From: a virus
DNA: 23,106 nucleotides
Virus record (IMG/VR): IMGVR_UViG_3300046697_000223
Coordinates: 1-23,106 of that record
Reading direction: 5' to 3' (one strand)
Shown here one piece after another: positions 8,076 to 15,397 of this stretch; position 1 is the stretch's first letter, and every line of letters starts with the position of its first letter. The position numbers were made by a program, and so were the translations under genes. The notes below the pieces were generated by a model, which was given only the letters and a program-made list of their open reading frames with translations, was not told the DNA's origin and did no database searches.

Positions 8076-9860
8076 TTATTGTGTACAATCACAGACCCCA
8101 TCAGTGAGGACAAAACGACCCAAACCCCAAAATCTAAATTGGAAAGTTACTTCATTATACCGTCCTAGATTGTAATACTTAAATATATTTCTACGATGTC
8201 CCGTACTGTTTAAATAAATTCCCACTGGATTGCCAAAAGTAACGCCACCATCTGAAGACGTACTCAAATCAACCCTAGAATTTGATGTTGCTGATGCTAT
8301 AGCGGAGTAATCCATTACCTGATAGATAATCTGATCGCCATCATTATCTATTAAATAGTTTCCGTCATTATCTATTATATAAGAATCGACAGCGTAAGAA
8401 CCTATCTCTTCGCCAGTATCTTCACCTTGTTTTATAGGGAAAGTTAGATTATTTATAATAAATGGATTTCTATCAGGCATAGCAGATGGAGCGGTAATTA
8501 TAATCCTTGGTATCTCTTCTCCATCGGCGGTATTAATTTCTCCAGATAATTGATAAAGATTGTTATCATTAAAACTAATGAAGTAATAATCATTATTAAA
8601 ATATGCCACGCGTCTTGCTATATGATAGTTTTGATTTGTATCACAGAGAGTATAAAAACTCTTTGCATTAAAGTCATATATGTAAGTTACATTATCTTTA
8701 GGATCGGGAAATGTAATTTGATAAAACATATGCCCGGCTTGTTTAAAAATAAATCCGTGGGAGTTCTCAGGATTAACCATGGTAGATAATGTGTAATTTA
8801 TTCCATCAGATGATATCTGTTGAACACCACTGCCGGAACACATCATTATGGTAGGACCTGATTTTTCATTACTACCAAGCCAAACAACAAAGTCATCACT
8901 AGCTGCGATAGTAGCGGGATTTAAACATCCATAGTCTATGGTATAACCACTATTACGCTGATATGGGAATAACTGTAATCCAAGATCTGTCCATATCTCA
9001 GTAACTACAGAACCCATTATTAATATTTGCCCAGAACGCCCAGGAACACGCACACAGGCCAAACAACTGTCAGGTTTAGACTGGAATGTACCTATCTGCT
9101 GAGATGATGGGGTAAATCCACTGGTTATCGTAACGGCGAATGTAGCACCAATTCCATAGCCACCAGAAACAGGATAGGTAGTGTTAATATAACCAGATCC
9201 TGCGCCACTAGCAGCACTAGGGATATTAACTATTACAGTAGATACAGCAGTTCCACTAAGTCCTGTAACTGTTAGCGTCCCTTGATTCAACCCACCATTC
9301 ACCACAGTTAAAACGTCCCCAACATGATAACCAGAACCACCAGAAACTACAGCAGCGGTAGCAATGGATAATAGATTGAAATCTGAAAGTCTCCATTGTG
9401 GCAAATTATTTGCCGTGGCAATGAATCGATTATCTTGAAAGGTTACATAGCCAGCAGAGAAATCTAAAGCGAGTTTAGCAAAAGCGCTAGTTGAGTAATC
9501 ATAAATATAAATATCAGTTTTATCGCAAAATGCTATTTGATTCTGTAAATTTTCATCTATGAAAACATCTGTTGTTGTTGATCCAATGCTTGCAACTAGG
9601 GTGTATGTTAGATTGCCATAATTGGCGACAACGGTATAAATGTTTTGAGAGATGACTACAAATAGTTTATCAGAACGAGAGCTATAGAATATTCCGCGAC
9701 CCGTTCCATTGGTTATGGGAAAGGTAACAGCTTTTTCATGTCCGGCATAATCTATCATCCACCCATCAGACATAAACATGTTATAAACTTGTTCTGCCGA
9801 TATCTTCTTCGAGACACCGAATTTTGAACTACATGTAAGTTTGAGTGGTAATTGTGGCAT
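8076..9860 (-). CDS. P22 gp10-like packaged-DNA stabilisation protein with inserted beta domain
   Basis: A 594-residue protein starting MPQLPLKLTCSSKFG. It has beta-propeller-like stretches (GRGIFYSSRSDKLFVVISQN) and GQILIMGSVVTEIWTDLG, which is typical of the phage stabilisation family (gp10 of P22, 472 residues). In P22 gp10 sits below gp4 at the portal vertex and closes the filled head. This copy is ~120 residues longer. Much of the excess is residues ~165-250 (VVSGGSGYHVGDVLTVVNGG and a second GGYGIGATFAVTI half), a separate module common in phage structural proteins. Near residue 490 a short tandem, IIDNDGN then LIDNDGD, is present. It follows the gp4-like gene by 2 bp. Assignment is good; the insert has unknown function. 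Confidence 0.85.
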   Translation of the reverse strand: MPQLPLKLTCSSKFGVSKKISAEQVYNMFMSDGWMIDYAGHEKAVTFPITNGTGRGIFYSSRSDKLFVVISQNIYTVVANYGNLTYTLVASIGSTTTDVFIDENLQNQIAFCDKTDIYIYDYSTSAFAKLALDFSAGYVTFQDNRFIATANNLPQWRLSDFNLLSIATAAVVSGGSGYHVGDVLTVVNGGLNQGTLTVTGLSGTAVSTVIVNIPSAASGAGSGYINTTYPVSGGYGIGATFAVTITSGFTPSSQQIGTFQSKPDSCLACVRVPGRSGQILIMGSVVTEIWTDLGLQLFPYQRNSGYTIDYGCLNPATIAASDDFVVWLGSNEKSGPTIMMCSGSGVQQISSDGINYTLSTMVNPENSHGFIFKQAGHMFYQITFPDPKDNVTYIYDFNAKSFYTLCDTNQNYHIARRVAYFNNDYYFISFNDNNLYQLSGEINTADGEEIPRIIITAPSAMPDRNPFIINNLTFPIKQGEDTGEEIGSYAVDSYIIDNDGNYLIDNDGDQIIYQVMDYSAIASATSNSRVDLSTSSDGGVTFGNPVGIYLNSTGHRRNIFKYYNLGRYNEVTFQFRFWGLGRFVLTDGVCDCTQ

Positions 9861-9862
9861 AT

Positions 9863-10573
9863 TTATGGCTCAAAACCTTTACCAATATTTATCTGCGCCC
9901 AAGACAGCTGATTACGTTGGTTATACAAATCAATCTTTCTGCTCGATAAATCTATGACATTCATATCGGCTACATTATTTGAGATTTGATCAATAATATT
10001 TTGTACTTCCGGACTTATAGACATGCCATAAAAATTGCATATCCTTTTTACTAAAACATGACATAAATAATCACAATACCATCGGTCATATGTTAATAAT
10101 AAATCAGTTGTTAAATCATCAACAGTCACCGCCTCTAAACCGAATTTCCCCCAGACATGAAATGGAAATGCTTTGCATGGTAAAAAATACATGTACAAAT
10201 TGCATCCATTTAAACATCGCTCAAATGATGTGTCGAATGGGTAGGCTTCAATTCCATATATTTTTGTAGTGCTATGAAATTCTCGACGCGATTTATCGAA
10301 AGTTGCGTACCTAACTACAGAATCCATAAATGTTGCTGAGAACGGTTCCATCAAATTTGGAATGAAATACTTTTCCTGACCAATTACAGCATTGAATGTA
10401 TATTCCGAATAATATGGAATCATTTTTGTATTGCTAGAAGTAGCAGAAAGAACGGAATTCATCAAATCAAGACCACGCGTAATGTCGGCCCCGGTCACTG
10501 TCTGAAAATCAGGAGACCTTACCTTGCTTATATAAAATGCGTCAGTAATTAAATTATTTAAAGTATAACTCAT
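9863..10573 (-). CDS. P22 gp4-like tail accessory factor (head completion)
   Basis: A 236-residue protein beginning MSYTLNNLITDAFYISKVRS with DITRGLDLMNSVLSATSSNT and later YFIPNLMEPFSATF. This matches the P22 tail accessory factor family (gp4), whose members bind the portal ring after packaging and form the platform for gp10. P22 gp4 is 166 residues, so this one is longer, mainly in the C-terminal half. The gene lies between the putative decoration gene and the gp10-like gene, as expected for the neck module. A purine-rich Shine-Dalgarno (GGGGAG) is close to the ATG. P22 gp4 has been reported to have muralytic activity, but no such motif can be confirmed here. Confidence 0.82.
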   Translation of the reverse strand: MSYTLNNLITDAFYISKVRSPDFQTVTGADITRGLDLMNSVLSATSSNTKMIPYYSEYTFNAVIGQEKYFIPNLMEPFSATFMDSVVRYATFDKSRREFHSTTKIYGIEAYPFDTSFERCLNGCNLYMYFLPCKAFPFHVWGKFGLEAVTVDDLTTDLLLTYDRWYCDYLCHVLVKRICNFYGMSISPEVQNIIDQISNNVADMNVIDLSSRKIDLYNQRNQLSWAQINIGKGFEP

Positions 10574-10603
10574 ATACTCCCCATTATCAGATCAGTAAGA
10601 CAC

Positions 10604-10623
10604 CCGCCAAGTCTCCCTGGCGG
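10604..10623 (-). other. Intergenic hairpin before gp4-like gene
   Basis: A perfect 6-bp inverted repeat (CCGCCA / TGGCGG) with an 8-nt loop lies in the 97-bp gap between the putative decoration gene and the gp4-like gene. On the minus strand it is followed by GTGTCTTACTG, not a T-run, so it is not a standard intrinsic terminator. It could be an mRNA-processing or stability element lowering neck-protein output relative to head proteins. Confidence 0.4.
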
Positions 10624-10670
10624 ATGAATATAATATCAAACCAAACACTAAACATAGTAAGTAAATCTAT

Positions 10671-11564
10671 TTACACACAATAGCCGAACGATTTCACGTA
10701 AATTACGGCTGTATCTGACGTAGGAGTTGTTCCGGTAGCTTTAATACTAACACTGGCAACACCGCCAACATTCAAGAATGCTAAAGATGATAAGTCTGCC
10801 CATTGATGAACAGCAGCAACGACACCACTCATTCTAGCCTCATTACCAGTACTGCCTGTTGGTTGTACATAAAGAACATTTCCAGCGGTAAATGGGGTAT
10901 AATCAACCGTAAAGTTAACATCAGTTTTGCCAATAGGAGCAACACATGCAGTCAAAGGAAGAGCTACATAAGAAGCAGTCAAAGCAGAAGAACCAGTTGT
11001 TAAAGGAGCGTCATAAACAAATTTACGATAGCCATAGTCGCCAAAAGTATATGACAATAGGAAATGTGAACTACCATCAGTTACTTTAACATCTACTAAA
11101 CGGAAACTATCATAACCGTATGGTAGTATAGGAAGTACATTAGCTGGATTAAAAGCAAGATCAGGGTATATACATTTTGTTGAAACTAATGCAGCAGGTT
11201 TATTAAACCCATTAGAATCACCAATTACATATACGTAATAGAAAGTAGACGCAGCTAAAGCACCAGTATCTAAACCATTAACACCAACTGTAGTACAATC
11301 AATTACCAAAGATGTGCGCGTAAATACACCGGCTGGAAATGTTATAGTGTCGCGTATAACCATGTCAATATTGTTTAATATATCACTGCATGCGCCTTCA
11401 CTCATAGTTAATGAGGTGTTAGGAGTAGTTGCATTCAATGTAACGTTAAGACCACGAATATAACCAACTGGATTGCGAGCTATTGGTTTGTTAATAGCAG
11501 GAAAAATTGGTTCTGCAACATTAACTGGGAATGGCATAATGTCTAAAGAATTTGGAAATGTCAT
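10671..11564 (-). CDS. Putative head decoration / head-fibre structural protein
   Basis: A 297-residue protein with the segment IARNPVGYIRGLNVTLNATT, followed by beta-rich, Thr/Ser/Val-rich sequence to the end (AVIYVKSFGYCV). The pattern YIxGLxVxLxATTPNTxLxxSxG is of a kind often seen in phage virion proteins of unknown role. It lies between the coat gene (separated only by an endonuclease gene) and the gp4-like gene, a place where decoration or head-fibre proteins are often encoded. No enzymatic motif is visible. It could instead be a minor tail protein. The start at 11564 is an ATG 11 bp after the endonuclease gene ends. Confidence 0.55.
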   Translation of the reverse strand: MTFPNSLDIMPFPVNVAEPIFPAINKPIARNPVGYIRGLNVTLNATTPNTSLTMSEGACSDILNNIDMVIRDTITFPAGVFTRTSLVIDCTTVGVNGLDTGALAASTFYYVYVIGDSNGFNKPAALVSTKCIYPDLAFNPANVLPILPYGYDSFRLVDVKVTDGSSHFLLSYTFGDYGYRKFVYDAPLTTGSSALTASYVALPLTACVAPIGKTDVNFTVDYTPFTAGNVLYVQPTGSTGNEARMSGVVAAVHQWADLSSLAFLNVGGVASVSIKATGTTPTSDTAVIYVKSFGYCV

Positions 11565-11574
11565 AATATTTACC

Positions 11575-12222
11575 TCAAGTTATTAAATTGTTAATATCAT
11601 TTAAAGATTTGTTAGCTTTCTTAACAGCCTCTCTTTTAATAGCTGCCTTCCTATATCTTTCGATAGATTCAGGACTACGTACTTTACCTAAAGCATTCTT
11701 ATTACCAGTAGATCCAGCCCTAAGTTTTTCTTTTGTCTCAGAACTAACTTTATGACCAACAAGACTAGCAGTAATCTTAGCCTTATGCTCTTCGCTAAGC
11801 GTTTTACCTGTGTGAGCAATGCTAAGTTTGGCTTTGTGATCATCGCTAAGAGTTCGTCCTAAATTATATGTGTTACCTTTATGTAACTCACTAATTCTAG
11901 ACTTAGCCTCATCGTTAACAATCCAGCCCTTGCCTCTACCTTTATTATGCTTATCTTGCTGATTATCAGCATTGGTACCAATCCAGAGATGTGCAGGATT
12001 TACACACCAAGGATTATCACATTTATGACATACAAACATTCCATCTGGAATCTCACCAACATAAAGTTCATAAGATATTCTATGAGCTCTATACCGATTA
12101 TTATCTGTATAAAATGTACCGTAACCCTTTTCTGTCTTGGCACCAGTCCAAACCCAACAACCATCTTTAGGGAGTCTGTGAATCTTGCCTTCAAAATCTA
12201 ATCTATTTATATTTTTTATCAT
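11575..12222 (-). CDS. Free-standing HNH homing endonuclease with NUMOD3 repeats
   Basis: Using the ATG at 12222 gives 215 residues; a TTG at 12258 could add 12, and neither start has a strong Shine-Dalgarno. An HNH_3-type nuclease core spans residues ~21-90: CWVWTGAKTEKGYG, then YRAHRISYELYVGEIPDG, then VCHKCDNPWCVNPAHLWIGT, with the His, Asn and metal-binding Cys/His expected for this family. Three NUMOD3-type DNA-binding repeats follow (~113-160: GRTLSDDHKAKLSIAHTGKT, SEEHKAKITASLVGH, SSETKEKLRAGSTG). The tail is lysine-rich. Such genes spread by cutting unoccupied sites, here presumably near the coat-gene end in related phages. It is inserted between the coat and decoration genes without disrupting either. 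It is not needed for virion assembly. Confidence 0.9.
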   Translation of the reverse strand: MIKNINRLDFEGKIHRLPKDGCWVWTGAKTEKGYGTFYTDNNRYRAHRISYELYVGEIPDGMFVCHKCDNPWCVNPAHLWIGTNADNQQDKHNKGRGKGWIVNDEAKSRISELHKGNTYNLGRTLSDDHKAKLSIAHTGKTLSEEHKAKITASLVGHKVSSETKEKLRAGSTGNKNALGKVRSPESIERYRKAAIKREAVKKANKSLNDINNLIT

Positions 12223-12270
12223 AAATTGCAAAATACCATGGGGCAATTTATGAGTCAATATCTATCACTA

Positions 12271-13626
12271 CTATGCCGATGCAACGTTACCAGTTAAGGG
12301 CAAACAGAAACGTTGGCTATATCTTGATAATAACAATCCGCCCCATATGACGTCATTCACCAACCACTTTTTATTTTGTCCGAATACAGCACCATAATAC
12401 ATACGTAACGATACTTTAGTTTCATCGTCGGTATCTACTGATGTGGTAAATGGGTGTTCATTATCTAATCTCGGTACGGCTATGTAAAATGCTTTGCTAC
12501 AGATCCTAAGTCCACAACGATGCGATCCAACGAATTGTACAGTCATACCAGCTTGAATTGTTCCGCTAATATTCTGCAATGCATTACCGACTACACTACA
12601 TAAGCCTTGGCCTTCTGTATGAGTATTAGTAATAATATTTACTACTACAGCACCAGCATTAGAAGAAGCATCAGCAATTACACGGAATTGAACTGGCTGA
12701 TTAGTCTGCATGTGACCATAAAAAGTTAATGCATTAATGTTGGAAGCAGGTAGGAACCAACCCATATCACCAGCAGCAACAGCGATAGAATGACTACCAC
12801 CACCACTAGACAATGTTAACTGTGTTACGTTAGTACCAGTTGGATCGTTAGTGCTTACAACTGTACAAACCGTGCCAGCAACACCGAAAGCACCAGCGAT
12901 TTGAACAGGCAAGTAGTTTGATCTGTAGTATTTAGTACGAGGTGAACCAAATTCACCGACTAACCAACTTTGCGCGGCCTCATCATTACGGATCGGTACG
13001 AATTGGTTTAAGCCTGATCCAATAATTGGGGAATAATAGTTAGTAGGTAATACGACACAATGATCATCGTTAGGTGCGCCCATAGAAATAAAATCTGACA
13101 TGCTCTGATCTAAAGCTTGGTAGCTTAAAAGGCCTGTAGCGGTGCAATCAACGAAACGAGTTGGTCCGGAAAGATATTGTTCTTGACCATAAGTTGGGGA
13201 ATCTAGGCGCATATCGATCGCAGAAGAGTTAACATGCATAGCAATAGATTGCTCAACCTTGCTTCCTAATTCTGAAATCATACCCTTACCGATCATTTTC
13301 CAGAAACCATCATGATTCGTATTGAAAATTCTTTGTTGGTTTGTAACTGCAATAGCGACGTTTGCGGCAGAGATAACAGAAAGGTGAGCAATGTTCTGAC
13401 GAACTGGTTGAGCCGATACTATGAGCCCAGCGTTAGCAACACTAGCCATTGGCAAAGCGATTGCAATGGTATCACCTAAATTTGCAGGTGTCTTTTTTTC
13501 GAAATCAACAAATTCATGATTGCAAATGTCTGATATAAAACAGTTTTGGTTCAAAAATCCAGGTAATTGTGCATCAGCGTTATACGTCCTTACTTGCTGC
13601 AAAAAATTAATCGTAGGGTTAGACAT
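12271..13626 (-). CDS. Major capsid (coat) protein, P22-like
   Basis: A 451-residue protein, close to the 430 of P22 coat. The N-terminus reads MSNPTINFLQQVRTYNADAQ and goes on with KTPANLGDTIAIALP, then NIAHLSVISAANVAIAVTNQ, a layout like P22-type HK97-fold coat proteins. The gene order scaffold-coat-(decoration)-gp4-gp10 supports it. A strong Shine-Dalgarno (GAGG, 8 nt before the ATG) fits high expression. An extra domain is likely in the centre (residues ~240-330, beta-rich, GTNVTQLTLSSGGGSHSI), as in P22 coat with its I-domain, though this is not shown by sequence alone. Forms the icosahedral shell on the scaffold. Confidence 0.8.
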   Translation of the reverse strand: MSNPTINFLQQVRTYNADAQLPGFLNQNCFISDICNHEFVDFEKKTPANLGDTIAIALPMASVANAGLIVSAQPVRQNIAHLSVISAANVAIAVTNQQRIFNTNHDGFWKMIGKGMISELGSKVEQSIAMHVNSSAIDMRLDSPTYGQEQYLSGPTRFVDCTATGLLSYQALDQSMSDFISMGAPNDDHCVVLPTNYYSPIIGSGLNQFVPIRNDEAAQSWLVGEFGSPRTKYYRSNYLPVQIAGAFGVAGTVCTVVSTNDPTGTNVTQLTLSSGGGSHSIAVAAGDMGWFLPASNINALTFYGHMQTNQPVQFRVIADASSNAGAVVVNIITNTHTEGQGLCSVVGNALQNISGTIQAGMTVQFVGSHRCGLRICSKAFYIAVPRLDNEHPFTTSVDTDDETKVSLRMYYGAVFGQNKKWLVNDVIWGGLLLSRYSQRFCLPLTGNVASA

Positions 13627-13692
13627 TATTTGTTCCTCAAAAATTATTAGTTGTCAATATATTTTTTGGATGGAACAGTAAATGTCAGATCA

Positions 13693-14445
13693 TCAAAATC
13701 TAAACGCTTTGTTACTACGCTTAGACGACATCGACAACTCACCACCACCCAAACCTAAACTAGATGGTTTCAGTTGACTTGACGGCACTGGTGCTTTTTC
13801 TTTAGCAAGAGCGTCTTTGTTTCTTTTAATCGAGTTAGAAATACCTTGCAATTCTTTAAATCCGTTTAATGGATTTAGATACGTGACAGCCAGCAAATTA
13901 GCTACCTTGACAGGGTTATCAGAAAAATCATCTAAGACATCAGCAATATTATCAAGAGAATTCAACATTGGTATCAGTGGATGATTTGTGGGTAAGTTTC
14001 CTATTCCCGATGATTCGATCTTATCAGCTTTACCACTAGCCTGGATCTTCATCAAAAAATCATTCGTCATCTGCTGTTGTTGAAAATGTTGCTGCTCTTG
14101 CTCTTGCCTCTGTCTAAAATTCTGATAGAGCTGTTCCTCGTTAAAGCCCTTATTTTCGATTTGATTGGTGGAGGGTGATGACTGTACAGCCCCTGTACCG
14201 ATCGCCTCGTTTTGGGTGCTTAAATTCGGTTTAGCACCATATCTTGACTCGTATTCTGCCTTAACCTCTGCCCTAACCCTTTCCTCAGTCCGCCTTTTTG
14301 TGTCAGCAGAAATAATATTAACTTGGTCCTGATTGAAAGTTGTTGGTTCAGATTTTACAACCGTATCTACAACATTGCTTTGCTGTACTGCAGGTTCTGC
14401 CTGTGGTGCAGCGGTATTCTCGATAGAAATATTTTCGTCAGTCAT
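13693..14445 (-). CDS. Scaffolding protein, P22 gp8-like
   Basis: A 250-residue, highly polar protein directly upstream of the coat gene. The N-terminal part is acidic and disordered (MTDENISIENTAAPQAEPAV). The middle is a Gln/Glu-rich helix (RQRQEQEQQHFQQQQ). The end is short and basic (KRSNKAFRF), as in P22 gp8, where a basic C-terminal helix-turn-helix binds coat. The element SSQLKPSSLGLGG also occurs in related podophage scaffolds as xSQxKPS. It directs procapsid assembly and leaves before maturation. The start has a Shine-Dalgarno AAGGG 7 nt upstream. Upstream DNA carries repeated operator-like motifs. Function is by position and composition. Confidence 0.75.
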   Translation of the reverse strand: MTDENISIENTAAPQAEPAVQQSNVVDTVVKSEPTTFNQDQVNIISADTKRRTEERVRAEVKAEYESRYGAKPNLSTQNEAIGTGAVQSSPSTNQIENKGFNEEQLYQNFRQRQEQEQQHFQQQQMTNDFLMKIQASGKADKIESSGIGNLPTNHPLIPMLNSLDNIADVLDDFSDNPVKVANLLAVTYLNPLNGFKELQGISNSIKRNKDALAKEKAPVPSSQLKPSSLGLGGGELSMSSKRSNKAFRF

Positions 14446-14463
14446 ATGAAACCCTTTTGATTT

Positions 14464-14552
14464 TTAACCGCGTCAGCGTAATTTTTGCCAATCTGTGCTT
14501 TTACCGCAACACATGCGTAGGCGTGTACTTTAACCGCAGTACGGGCGTAGGT
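14464..14552. promoter_or_regulatory. Operator-like repeats upstream of scaffold gene
   Basis: Three copies of ACCGC-Nx-GCGTA lie at 14467-14480, 14503-14519 and 14533-14549. The spacer N is 4 bases in the first and 7 in the other two; these two are exactly 30 bp apart and share GCGTAGG. Copy 3 is extended by TTTA and TAAA arms into an imperfect palindrome. They sit 20-110 bp before the scaffold ATG. They may bind a late-gene regulator. Confidence 0.5.
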
Positions 14553-14591
14553 AAATATAATAAGATTATTTTAAGCTTAGTTTGGATCGTG

Positions 14592-14864
14592 TCAAGCTTT
14601 TGTTTTATCTAGTTTCTTAAATCCATGCCTTTTAGCATTGTCACTTAGTTTTTGTCTTTGCTCATCACTCAATCTTCCTAACATAACCTTACCTCGAAAA
14701 TGAAACAATGGACAGGTCTCTATCTCGCAATCATCAGGATGTCCCTCAAAACCTAAGCATTGAACACAGAAATATTTAATAGCATCAGTCCTAGATAATT
14801 TTTCAGTAGTAAATATCTGTCCATTTTTGTCTTTCAAACTTTGAATTTCGTCAATTGCTGTCAT
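14592..14864 (-). CDS. Small four-cysteine (putative zinc-binding) phage protein
   Basis: With the ATG at 14864 it has 90 residues; a TTG at 14879 would add five. Four cysteines (C33, C36, C46, C51) lie in YFCVQCLGFEGHPDDCEIET followed by CPLFHFRG. A CxxC...C...CPLxxFR arrangement is widespread in small phage proteins of unknown function. It is probably a zinc-stabilised fold, possibly DNA-binding. The C-terminus is basic (RHGFKKLDKTKA). It is the first minus-strand gene left of the replication cassette, and appears to start the head-gene transcript from a promoter within the origin region. Function not recognised. Confidence 0.6.
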   Translation of the reverse strand: MTAIDEIQSLKDKNGQIFTTEKLSRTDAIKYFCVQCLGFEGHPDDCEIETCPLFHFRGKVMLGRLSDEQRQKLSDNAKRHGFKKLDKTKA

Positions 14865-14888
14865 GATTATGTTCTGCAATAGATTTTG

Positions 14889-14907
14889 GTCCGTTAAAAA
14901 TACGGAC
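14889..14907 (-). other. Leader hairpin upstream of four-cysteine gene
   Basis: A perfect 6-bp inverted repeat GTCCGT / ACGGAC with a 7-nt loop lies ~25 bp upstream of the ATG at 14864, between the predicted promoter and the gene. It could act in mRNA stability or translation control. It lacks the T-run of an intrinsic terminator. Confidence 0.35.
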
Positions 14908-14941
14908 GGATTAATATTTAACCCTCGTAAAACTATCCGGC

Positions 14942-14971
14942 AGTATACTTACCACCCCTCGGTCAAGTAAA
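14942..14971 (-). promoter_or_regulatory. Candidate promoter for the head-gene transcript
   Basis: On the minus strand TTTACT (-35, 4 of 6 to consensus) is followed after 18 bp by TATACT (-10, 5 of 6). It lies ~75 bp upstream of the first minus-strand gene and reads toward the scaffold and coat genes. The match is moderate, so it is a candidate only. Confidence 0.4.
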
Positions 14972-15197
14972 GACGTTTTTAATATGATTGGTCCGGTATT
15001 TATTTGGATGGTGTTTGTTTTGTAAATCATAAATCAGAGAATCTCATTTTTTTGCTTTTTTGCTTTTAAATTTGATAAAAAAATTCCTATTTTTCTCTTT
15101 GAAAACTTTATATCTTTACTTTGAAAGCTTTGGGCTTTTAAGGTACCATCAAAATATATAGGTTTTATGCGGTCTGTAGCGAAGGGTGGTACCTCCA

Positions 15198-15292
15198 ACT
15201 ATTGGGTTTGCCCCAACTACTATTGGGTTTGCCCCAGCTTTTTTACTCCAACTATTGGGTTTGCCCCAACTACTATTGGGTTTGCCCCAGCT
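15198..15292 (+). repeat. Four 21-bp iterons in two tandem pairs (replication origin)
   Basis: Copies at 15198-15218, 15219-15239, 15251-15271 and 15272-15292 share the core TATTGGGTTTGCCCCA and alternate in ending AACT or AGCT. Period within a pair is 21 bp (two helical turns); the pairs are 53 bp apart. The core is a partial dyad (TTGGG...CCCCA). Location just upstream of rep fits binding sites for the Rep initiator, for both replication and copy control. Confidence 0.9.
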
Positions 15293-15330
15293 TATTATAT
15301 GCTTGACAACATCAGCATATAATATACTCT
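15293..15330 (+). promoter_or_regulatory. rep promoter overlapped by 11-bp inverted repeat
   Basis: A perfect inverted repeat TATTATATGCT / AGCATATAATA (15293-15303 and 15314-15324, 10-bp spacer, centres 21 bp apart) overlaps a consensus -35 TTGACA at 15303-15308. The -10 is less clear; TACTCT (15325-15330, 16-bp spacing) is one option. The arrangement suggests autorepression by Rep, or another repressor, as is common for Rep_3 plasmids. Confidence 0.6.
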
Positions 15331-15397
15331 AATATAGACTTGCAGATTGGAGCAAATAATATAGAATAACAAAACTATAAACCTGAAGGGAATCTTT

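Larger units (their letters stand above)
14880..15397. other. Divergent intergenic origin region
   Basis: This 518-bp gene-free stretch separates divergent genes. From left to right it holds a leader hairpin, a head-gene promoter candidate, a very AT-rich tract (about 15040-15130, with runs of T and A suitable for strand opening), a GGTACCA / TGGTACC inverted repeat (15142-15148 and 15187-15193), four iterons, and the rep promoter with its dyad. No exact DnaA box (TTATNCACA) was found. The arrangement matches a Rep_3-type theta plasmid origin. Confidence 0.75.

Noticed and set aside
10691-10703. ATTTCACGTAAAT as a second parS-like site
   Set aside because: It lies inside the C-terminal coding region of the decoration-like gene and lacks the CACGTG core symmetry of parS.
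14562-14600. AAGCTT...AAGCTT hairpin as terminator of the four-cysteine gene
   Set aside because: Only a 6-bp arm with a long loop, and the following minus-strand sequence lacks a T-run in the right place.
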